From contig JAITAH010000369.1 of assembly GCA_031284225.1 (NCBI GenBank), forward strand, positions 1 to 5,143: 5,143 nucleotides of DNA. Direction: 5' to 3'. Source of the stretch: Dysgonamonadaceae bacterium. Lineage in GTDB: Bacteria > Bacteroidota > Bacteroidia > Bacteroidales > Azobacteroidaceae. Shown piece by piece: positions 1-3,964 of the stretch. Below the pieces are notes generated by a model. It worked only from the letters and a program-made list of their open reading frames with translations, did not search any database and was not told the origin of the DNA. How positions within the stretch are numbered: the first letter of the stretch is position 1; the number at the start of each line of letters is the position of its first letter. Position numbers and translations under genes: made by a program.

Positions 1-2
1 CG

Positions 3-116
3 TCCGGTCGGTTAGCGAACGACGAACTGTTGCGGAAATCGCAACGCATCAGTCGGCTTATGCAATCCTTGGACGAAAAAGCGATGCGCTGGATGGAATT
101 GTCGGAAAATGCGTAA
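3..116 (+). CDS. C-terminal end of a probable ABC-F family ATPase (partial)
   Basis: Only the last 37 codons and the TAA stop are in the window; the 5' part lies to the left. The peptide is charged and helical, with ELLRKSQRISRLMQSLDEK followed by MRWMELSE. This resembles the C-terminal coiled-coil tail of Uup-like ABC-F proteins in Bacteroidales, which typically end in a (D/E)EKxMRWLELSE-like stretch. ABC-F proteins are soluble twin-ATPase proteins that act on ribosomes. None of the ATPase motifs is in view, so the assignment rests on the tail alone. The reading frame is clean and the stop is followed by a run of A. No hairpin terminator follows directly. Confidence 0.55.
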   Translation, partial: SGRLANDELLRKSQRISRLMQSLDEKAMRWMELSENA

Positions 117-165
117 AAAAATCCTCAAATCCTTGCATAATTCAAAAAAACATTTTACTTTGGCG

Positions 166-200
166 CCCGGTACCCGGTACCCGGTATGCGGTACTCGGCG
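166..200. repeat. Heptamer tandem repeat (CCCGGTA)
   Basis: Three exact tandem copies of CCCGGTA (166-186) are followed by two degenerate units, TGCGGTA (187-193) and CTCGGCG (194-200). A loosely inverted match (CGTACCGAGCAC) occurs at about 302-313. Such short GC-rich arrays expand and contract by slippage, so copy number may differ between strains. No function is evident. Confidence 0.7.
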
Positions 201-213
201 CTCGATGCAGTTG

Positions 214-242
214 TGTTCCTGCGGAACAACCTGTCAATAGAA
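214..242 (+). repeat. Hairpin plus CCTGTCAATAG motif, copy A
   Basis: A 6-bp stem with a 3-base loop (TGTTCC at 214-219, loop TGC, GGAACA at 223-228) is followed at once by ACCTGTCAATAGAA (229-242). The same arrangement, hairpin then CCTRTCAATAG, recurs at 820-851 on this strand and at 943-974 on the other strand. This marks a dispersed, REP-like intergenic element. Confidence 0.7.
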
Positions 243-264
243 CCCCGATACGCTATATCCCCCC

Positions 265-290
265 GTTGTCCCGTCAGGGACAACCTGTTG
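265..290 (+). repeat. Hairpin element with CCCGTCAGGG core
   Basis: An 8-bp perfect stem, GTTGTCCC (265-272) and GGGACAAC (277-284), closes a GTCA loop. It continues as CTGTTG, which matches only the start of the CCTGTCAATAG tail of the related elements. The CCC-GTCA-GGG core is shared with hairpins at 872-885 and, inverted, at 959-974. It has no U-tract, so an intrinsic terminator is unlikely. Confidence 0.65.
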
Positions 291-321
291 GCCGTGCGCC
301 GCGTACCGAGCACCTTTTTCT

Positions 322-356
322 GGATTGCTTCGTCGCTTCGCTCCTCGCAATGACGG
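322..356 (-). repeat. Dispersed RHCEERSDEAIQ-type repeat
   Basis: On the minus strand the sequence begins CGTCATTGCGAGGAGCGAAG and continues through CGACGAAGCAATCC. This is the widely scattered bacterial repeat that gives the spurious peptide RHCEERSDEAIQ when translated. ATTGC (324-328) and GCAAT (347-351) form the outer stem. Its in-frame TGA at 351-353 is the nearest upstream stop for the FISUMP-like fragment that follows, so the element sits close to that gene's broken end. I recognise the family from its peptide signature; its mechanism of spread is not shown here. Confidence 0.8.
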
Positions 357-386
357 GACGCGACGGAATCTGGAATAATAACAACC

Positions 387-737
387 TTTAGATGGACTGC
401 TAATAAGAATGGATGGTCGAGAGTGGATGGTCCTAATGGTAGCGCCACTTCGGGTTCCTGGAATCAGAATTATGACCATCCCGATGCCACAGGTAAACGC
501 ACTACGATTCGTTCCGGAGCTTCCTATGGTCCTACCTATAACTTCTTTCCCGCGTCGGGGATCCGCGACGGAGGGAAGTTGAGATTTATGGGCTTCTATG
601 GCTACTATTGGAGTGGCTCAGTGCATGGTACTACTCTCGCTTACATTATGGAAATTACTTTTGGCGAGGCCGACACGGACACCGCCCAAAAGCTGCAGTC
701 TGGATGCTTCCCTGTCCGTTGCGTCCTCCAAGAATAA
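387..737 (+). pseudogene. 5'-truncated FISUMP-like surface-protein domain fragment
   Basis: The open frame runs from the TGA at 351-353 to TAA at 735-737; recognisable protein begins near 390 (RWTANKNGW). Later landmarks are NQNYDHPDATGKRTTIR, FFPASGIRDG (543-572), GYYWSGS (600-620), and a terminal FPVRCV (708-725). This order (ASG-R-G, then YYW-S-S, then the closing VRC) matches the Fib_succ_major/FISUMP-type C-terminal domain found in extracytoplasmic proteins of Bacteroidota and Fibrobacter. There is no ATG start, no signal peptide and no N-terminal part: repeats occupy the place of the 5' half. A GTG at 423 could start a 104-residue peptide, but it would still lack export signals. It is probably a gene remnant or a silent donor cassette. 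The domain identity is fairly secure; the status as pseudogene is inferred. Confidence 0.65.
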
Positions 738-819
738 GAACGCCACTTGTGTTCGCTCATTCGATTATCAAAAATATCAACTATACTTTACGCGGCATGA
801 TTTTGTGCAGGCGCCTATT

Positions 820-851
820 TTCCCCAGCGGGGAATCCTGTCAATAGAAAAA
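820..851 (+). repeat. Hairpin plus CCTGTCAATAG motif, copy B
   Basis: TTCCCC (820-825), loop AGC and GGGGAA (829-834) form a 6-bp stem, followed directly by TCCTGTCAATAGAAAAA (835-851). It matches copy A at 214-242 in orientation and layout, so the FISUMP fragment is bracketed by direct copies about 600 bp apart. Confidence 0.7.
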
Positions 852-863
852 CGGGTATCCCTT

Positions 864-921
864 TTCCCTGTTCCCCGTCAGGGGATTCATGAACGGGAAG
901 TGAATGCCCTGACCGGGCAAT
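864..921. repeat. Compound inverted repeat: two facing hairpins
   Basis: TCCCC (872-876), loop GTCA and GGGGA (881-885) form one hairpin. TGCCC (905-909) and GGGCA (915-919) form a second. The bases between are themselves partly inverted: ATTCA (885-889) against TGAAT (901-905). TTCCC-T-GTTC (864-873) can also pair with GAAC-GGGAA (891-899) around the first hairpin. The whole is thus a nested, imperfect palindrome. No T-tract follows, so it is not a typical terminator. Confidence 0.55.
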
Positions 922-942
922 CCGGCACGTTGACAACCGGTG

Positions 943-974
943 TTTTCTATTGATAGGTTTGCCCTGACGGGCAA
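943..974 (-). repeat. Hairpin plus CCTATCAATAG motif, copy C (inverted)
   Basis: Read on the minus strand, TTGCCC, loop GTCA, GGGCAA (974-959) is followed by ACCTATCAATAGAAAA (958-943). This is the same element as copies A and B in the opposite orientation, with one change (G to A) in the CCTRTCAATAG motif. Its hairpin core CCCGTCAGGG is the clearest version in the window. Confidence 0.75.
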
Positions 975-1007
975 TGCACTAAACTATGCCGTGTGCAGTA
1001 TAAATAA

Positions 1008-1139
1008 CTAACTTAAAATGAATATTGGATATAATCCTCCATCAGGGAAACCAGTCGTGGCGATCGTCGTCGCCGCCCAAGCACACGCCATAGACAGAGA
1101 AAGGAGTAGCAATATTACGGCGTAGAATATCGTGCGCAC
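1008..1139 (-). CDS. Doubtful small ORF, possible secreted peptide or remnant
   Basis: Starting at a GTG (1137-1139) and ending at TAG (1008-1010), this frame encodes 43 residues whose first 20 look like a signal peptide: a basic start (VRTIFYAV), a hydrophobic core ILLLLSLS and MACAWA. It is in the same frame as comF and lies directly after the comF stop. A second frame (GTG at 1153-1155, overlapping the comF stop, to TGA at 1042-1044) ends in GGDDDRHDWFP. A one-base shift in the GGG near the junction would join the signal peptide to the acidic tail, a layout common in short exported proteins of this phylum. There is no clear start or promoter. It may be a decayed small gene or chance. Confidence 0.25.
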   Translation of the reverse strand: MRTIFYAVILLLLSLSMACAWAATTIATTGFPDGGLYPIFILS

Positions 1140-1151
1140 CGTGTACAAAAT

Positions 1152-1844
1152 TCACGCCACCGCCAAAGTAAGCACGCTTATCCGGATGTTTTCGCACTGC
1201 AAAAGCGCTCGGGCGCACGCTTCCAGCGTAGAGCCGGTCGTCAAAACATCGTCGATCAAGAGGATATGCTTATTTTGGAAAAATCCGGCGTTTCTTATTT
1301 GGAAAAGACCTTGCGTGTTTATCCAGCGATCGAAGGCGCCTTTTCGCGTCTGACTGGTATTGGCTTTAGCCCGGTAAAGAATACGAGTATCGACCGGAAT
1401 GCCCGTAACGGCAGAAATGCCTTCGGCCAGAATTTCCGACTGATTAAAGCCTCTTTGCCACTGTTTTTTTTTATGCAAAGGTACGGGAACCAAATAATCA
1501 ATACCGTCGAAAAAGCCGGAAGGTAATAAATCTCGGGCTAAAAAATCGCCTGTCCACTTGCCTAATGCCTCGTTCCCCTGATATTTGATGGCGGCGATTA
1601 ATTTTTGCCCCAACCCACTCTTATTGTAATACAGGTAAGCTGCCGCCTTTTGTACGGGAAAACGAGTGAGCAACTGCTCATACGCCCGGTTTTCTTTATA
1701 CCGGTGATAATGGGTTTTCGGCCAATCAGAAAAACACTCCGAACAGAAAAACTTTTCGCCGGTTATCAAGGCTTCCGAACATCCTATACACAAGGGCGGA
1801 TAAACCAGGGAAATCAAGTGTTGAAAAACAGGTATTATATTCAT
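1152..1844 (-). CDS. comF: ComF family phosphoribosyltransferase-like protein
   Basis: The 230-residue product has the full ComF layout. A zinc-binding pair of Cys motifs is near the N-terminus (CxxC at C19/C22, CxxC at C34/C37). The central VPVPLHKKKQWQRGFNQSE segment (about 118-136) follows, with a type I phosphoribosyltransferase PRPP loop, LLIDDVLTTGST (about 195-206), near the C-terminus. ComF proteins are cytoplasmic and linked to DNA uptake or recombination in naturally competent bacteria; most copies in Bacteroidota have no tested function. I chose the ATG at 1842-1844, because the longer frame would begin at a TTG (1866-1868) with no added conserved residues. It is transcribed divergently from the lipoprotein gene. 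All key motif residues are present, so the gene looks intact. Confidence 0.9.
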   Translation of the reverse strand: MNIIPVFQHLISLVYPPLCIGCSEALITGEKFFCSECFSDWPKTHYHRYKENRAYEQLLTRFPVQKAAAYLYYNKSGLGQKLIAAIKYQGNEALGKWTGDFLARDLLPSGFFDGIDYLVPVPLHKKKQWQRGFNQSEILAEGISAVTGIPVDTRILYRAKANTSQTRKGAFDRWINTQGLFQIRNAGFFQNKHILLIDDVLTTGSTLEACARALLQCENIRISVLTLAVA

Positions 1845-1882
1845 TTTAATCTGTTTTTGGTTAAACAATCCAAAGACAGCGA

Positions 1883-1890
1883 CAAAAATA
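1883..1890 (-). promoter_or_regulatory. Possible comF promoter -7 element
   Basis: Minus-strand TATTTTTG fits the Bacteroidota -7 consensus TAnnTTTG and lies about 38 bases upstream of the comF ATG. No TTG is found at the expected distance upstream (only a T-rich CGTTTTC), so the -33 element is weak. This is a prediction from consensus alone. Confidence 0.4.
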
Positions 1891-1922
1891 ACAAATATTT
1901 TTCAATGAAAACGATTCTGCCG

Positions 1923-1953
1923 TTGTTTTATATCCCAGAAACTACTAATTTTG
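1923..1953 (+). promoter_or_regulatory. Predicted promoter of the lipoprotein-queH pair
   Basis: GTTG with its TTG at 1923-1925 is followed after exactly 20 bases by TAATTTTG (1946-1953), an exact match to the Bacteroidota primary-sigma -7 element TAnnTTTG. Transcription would start near 1960, giving a leader of about 25 bases before the ATG at 1985. This argues against the in-frame TTG at 1961 as the start codon. The comF and lipoprotein promoters are back to back within about 70 bases. Confidence 0.65.
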
Positions 1954-1984
1954 ACAATTATTGAAAAAAACAAATGAGTTACGT

Positions 1985-2824
1985 ATGAAAAAAATAATGG
2001 CTTTATGGGTTTTAACTTGCCTGATAACGGGATGCGGCAGCCTGCAAATCGCTTACCAGACGGACAATTACCAACAGTTAAGCATCGGAATGTCCAAATG
2101 GGACGTAGAAAACTGGATTGGCTCGCCCGTTCGTTACTTAGATGCAAGAAGAACGGCTTACGGTTACGAGGAAATATTATTGTACCGCAATCGCCACAAG
2201 CAATATTTCGCTCTGGAATTTGTTAATGATTATCTGGTTTCGGCCGATTATGTCTATGACAACGGATGGTATCCCATGTATCCGGCTTACGAACGGCCGG
2301 CGTATGGGAATCCTGTTTTCCCGCCGCATTATCAGCCCAACCGGCCGTATTATCCGCCGGCCTACGTGCAGCCGGGACGTCCTTCGCAGCCGAATATGCC
2401 GCAACGACCGCCCAGCAATACGCGTCCGCCTGCTAATACGCGTCCGGGCAATAATTTCCAAACGCCGAGTTACGAACGGCCTTCTTCTACCACCCGGCCG
2501 GCCTCGAATGAGCGTCCGGCGTCGAATACTACTCGTCCGGCGTCCGCCAACGAACCAACGGCTCCCAATACGTCCCGTCCGGCAAGCGAAACGCCTCCTT
2601 CTACCAGCCGCGAAAGTACCCGGTCGAGTTCGACAACTCGTTCTTCCAATACGAATACGGAAACGAATAGTCGGGAAAACGCTACCCGATCAAGTTCGAC
2701 AACCCGCTCTTCCGGTACGAGTACGGAAACCAATAGCCGCGAAACTACCCGGTCGAACGCTGCGGGTTCGTCCGATCCCAGCAATACGGGAACTACGCGA
2801 GGAAACACTACGCGAGGCAATTAA
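1985..2824 (+). CDS. Lipoprotein with BamE/SmpA-like N-terminus and long low-complexity tail
   Basis: The 279-residue product starts with a lipoprotein signal: MKK, a hydrophobic core, and lipobox ITGC with the acylated Cys at 17. It lacks the acidic residues after Cys that mark surface-exported Bacteroidota lipoproteins, so a periplasm-facing location is likely. Residues about 25-92 form a compact domain with LSIGMSKWDVENWIGSP, reminiscent of the BamE/SmpA/OmlA helix (GMxxxxVxxxxGxP), then alternating strands rich in Tyr. From about 95 on the protein is low complexity: first Pro/Tyr/Asn-rich, then RPASN-like repeats (about 165-202), then Ser/Thr/Arg repeats. That includes two near-copies of a 21-22-residue unit starting TRSSSTTRSS (about 212-254). 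The end is TTRGNTTRGN. It is followed by queH after 3 bp. The fold assignment is tentative; the molecular role is unknown. Confidence 0.8.
   Translation: MKKIMALWVLTCLITGCGSLQIAYQTDNYQQLSIGMSKWDVENWIGSPVRYLDARRTAYGYEEILLYRNRHKQYFALEFVNDYLVSADYVYDNGWYPMYPAYERPAYGNPVFPPHYQPNRPYYPPAYVQPGRPSQPNMPQRPPSNTRPPANTRPGNNFQTPSYERPSSTTRPASNERPASNTTRPASANEPTAPNTSRPASETPPSTSRESTRSSSTTRSSNTNTETNSRENATRSSSTTRSSGTSTETNSRETTRSNAAGSSDPSNTGTTRGNTTRGN
2618..2753 (+). repeat. Coding tandem repeat of 66 and 63 bp in the lipoprotein tail
   Basis: Units begin at 2618, 2684 and 2747 (the last only partial), each with ACCCG followed by TCRA. The first is 66 bp (22 codons), the second 63 bp (21 codons). They share the protein pattern TRSSSTTRSS, then T-ETNSRE. 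The copies differ at scattered, mostly third positions, so the duplication is not fresh. Both unit lengths are multiples of three and keep the frame. Confidence 0.75.
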
Positions 2825-2827
2825 ATA

Positions 2828-3382
2828 ATGCTGTTACTTCATACCTGTTGCGCTCCCTGTTCGGCGGCCGTTATCGAATGGCTGTTGAAAAGAGATATTT
2901 ATCCGGCGCTGCTTTTCTTCAATCCGAATATCTATCCGCAAACGGAATATGAAATCCGTAAAAACGAATGGATGCGATATGCCGGCCGGCTGAAATTGGA
3001 GTGTATCGACGGCGATTACGACCATTCTTCCTGGCTGCAAACGATAAAAGGCCTGGAAAATCAACCCGAAAGAGGCGCCCGCTGCTTAGCTTGCTTCAAA
3101 ATGCGTTTATTGGCTACAGCGCAATTAGCGCACGAAAAGGGATTTACACAGATCGCTACGACCCTCGCTTCTTCCCGTTGGAAAAGTTTGGAACAAATTG
3201 CCGAAGCCGGCCAATGGGCAGTATCCCGGTTTCCCGATATGCAATTTTGGGATAAAAACTGGCGAAAAGACGGATTGAGCGAAAGACGCCGGACGTTATT
3301 GCAAGAGAATGGATTTTATAACCAACGCTATTGCGGATGCGAGTTCAGTCAACGACTTACGTCGCCGGCGAAACTTCCTTAA
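2828..3382 (+). CDS. queH: Epoxyqueuosine reductase QueH
   Basis: QueH reduces epoxyqueuosine to queuosine in tRNA, the last step of queuosine synthesis, and replaces the unrelated QueG. The 184-residue product has the family hallmarks: N-terminal LLHTCCAPC (C7, C8, C11), FNPNIYPQTEYEIRKNE (about 31-47), ERGARCLACFKMRL with C86/C89, and the late CGCEFS (C169, C171). The CC-x-x-C and CxxC cysteines are those expected to hold the iron-sulfur centre. Length is normal. It lies 3 bp after the lipoprotein stop, so both are probably on one transcript; I see no separate promoter and no preQ1 riboswitch. The last residues, SPAKLP, and the TAA are encoded by the left copy of the 25-bp direct repeat and extend beyond the usual family end near CEFS. 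Confidence 0.93.
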   Translation: MLLLHTCCAPCSAAVIEWLLKRDIYPALLFFNPNIYPQTEYEIRKNEWMRYAGRLKLECIDGDYDHSSWLQTIKGLENQPERGARCLACFKMRLLATAQLAHEKGFTQIATTLASSRWKSLEQIAEAGQWAVSRFPDMQFWDKNWRKDGLSERRRTLLQENGFYNQRYCGCEFSQRLTSPAKLP

Positions 3383-3383
3383 A
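3359..3383. repeat. Left copy of 25-bp direct repeat (birA tail remnant, queH 3' end)
   Basis: These 25 bases (ACGTCGCCGG...CTTAAA) recur exactly at 4024-4048. After one mismatch two more bases agree. On the plus strand this copy encodes the end of queH and its stop. On the minus strand it reads as the tail of birA: GCC TTT AAG GAA GTT, then SPAT and an immediate TAA at 3357-3359, that is AFKEVSPAT-stop. Confidence 0.9.
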
Positions 3384-3398
3384 GGCGCAATGCCTGAT

Positions 3399-3890
3399 TT
3401 ACTTATGAATCTGTACAAACCGAATCAACTCTTCCGGATTTTCGCAACTAAAAACGTATTTTTTATCTTCTTTGGTTACTATTAAAAACGCTTGTGCATA
3501 ATCACCTACGTATGATTGATAACGACCGATAGTAGCATTTGAAAAACTACCTATAAATCCGAACCAACCGCCGCTACCGAAATACCTTAACTCGGATTTA
3601 TCCGGTTTATAAGGTTTGATTTCGGTTATTCGGTTCAAAGGAATCGTTAAATTTCCCTTTAACCGATGTAGGGTTATTTCCGTTTCGTTTAGTTCAATGA
3701 AAGAGGGCGACGCCGAAATAAAATAGCCTAATAGTACGAGTAATCCTGCGGCAACAATAATGGTAATGAGTTCTTTTGTATGCAATGCATCGGTTATTAA
3801 ATAGTATTCCCCAATAATTATTACTAATGTTGCGATCCCTGTGATTAATTTTACGGGTATTCCCCATTGTACTTTGAATTTTGTTTTCAT
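3399..3890 (-). CDS. Small membrane protein with C-terminal bacterial PH-like domain
   Basis: The 163-residue product has two predicted transmembrane helices (about 14-36 and 41-58) followed by a cytoplasmic beta-rich domain (about 64-163). The domain contains FIELNETEITLHRLKG, then YFGSGGWFGFIGSF, IGRYQSYV, and KKYVFSCENPEELIRFV. The SGG-FG-IG pattern followed by a K-KYV-S-NPEE end resembles bacterial PH-domain (bPH) membrane proteins of Bacteroidota. The role is unknown. I chose the ATG at 3888-3890; the longer frame would use a TTG that overlaps the promoter's -7 element. The gene and its promoter lie between the two 25-bp direct repeats, and it is visibly richer in A+T than queH and birA. 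It is convergent with queH (stops 16 bp apart). Confidence 0.8.
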   Translation of the reverse strand: MKTKFKVQWGIPVKLITGIATLVIIIGEYYLITDALHTKELITIIVAAGLLVLLGYFISASPSFIELNETEITLHRLKGNLTIPLNRITEIKPYKPDKSELRYFGSGGWFGFIGSFSNATIGRYQSYVGDYAQAFLIVTKEDKKYVFSCENPEELIRFVQIHK

Positions 3891-3911
3891 TATTTTGTGA
3901 TTTTTATGATG

Positions 3912-3942
3912 CAAAAATAATTATTTTTATACTGATTAGCAA
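3912..3942 (-). promoter_or_regulatory. Predicted promoter of the PH-like membrane protein gene
   Basis: On the minus strand ATTG (TTG at 3942-3940) is followed after 20 bases by TATTTTTG (3919-3912), matching TAnnTTTG. It sits about 21 bases upstream of the ATG at 3890 and just beyond the birA stop, so the gene need not rely on read-through from yraN-birA. Confidence 0.65.
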
Positions 3943-3964
3943 TTGTTAATTTTGTCAAACGAAA

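Larger units (their letters stand above)
117..386. other. Repeat-filled intergenic stretch
   Basis: No believable gene lies here. After an A/T-rich leader (117-160) the stretch consists almost wholly of repeats: a heptamer tandem array, two short hairpins, and one RHCEERSDEAIQ-type element, which are listed separately. Minus-strand frames open through this region translate the repeats themselves (RHCEERSDEAIQ, YRIPGTGYRAP) and are not genes. Confidence 0.75.
738..1007. other. Repeat-filled intergenic stretch downstream of the FISUMP fragment
   Basis: About 80 bases of featureless sequence follow the FISUMP stop. From 818 onward the region is dominated by four GC-rich hairpins, two of them joined to the CCTRTCAATAG motif in opposite orientations. 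No frame here has protein-like composition; plus-strand frames through 598-892 are shadows and repeat translations. Confidence 0.7.

Noticed and set aside
265..284. Intrinsic terminator for the ABC-F-like gene
   Set aside because: The hairpin is strong but lies about 150 bases past the stop and has no following T-run on either strand.
155..479. Two minus-strand open frames of 81 and 97 codons
   Set aside because: They translate the dispersed repeats (RHCEERSDEAIQ, YRIPGTGYRAP) and run antisense into the FISUMP fragment; composition is not protein-like.
164..974. CRISPR array
   Set aside because: The repeats are irregularly spaced, occur in both orientations and differ in stem sequence; there are no uniform spacers and no cas genes.
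2142..2828. 228-codon plus-strand frame and a 116-codon minus-strand frame inside the lipoprotein gene
   Set aside because: Both are shadows of the low-complexity tail; Arg/Leu/Val-rich repeats arise from reading the repetitive codons out of frame. The lipoprotein frame has the signal peptide, promoter and N-terminal domain.
2780..2828. preQ1 riboswitch or separate promoter upstream of queH
   Set aside because: queH starts 3 bp after the lipoprotein stop; the preceding bases are repetitive coding sequence with no leader.
3361..3370. Terminator between queH and the PH-like gene, based on the palindrome in GTCGCCGGCG
   Set aside because: The palindrome is only CGCCGGCG with no loop or T-tract, lies within coding sequence, and is part of the direct repeat.
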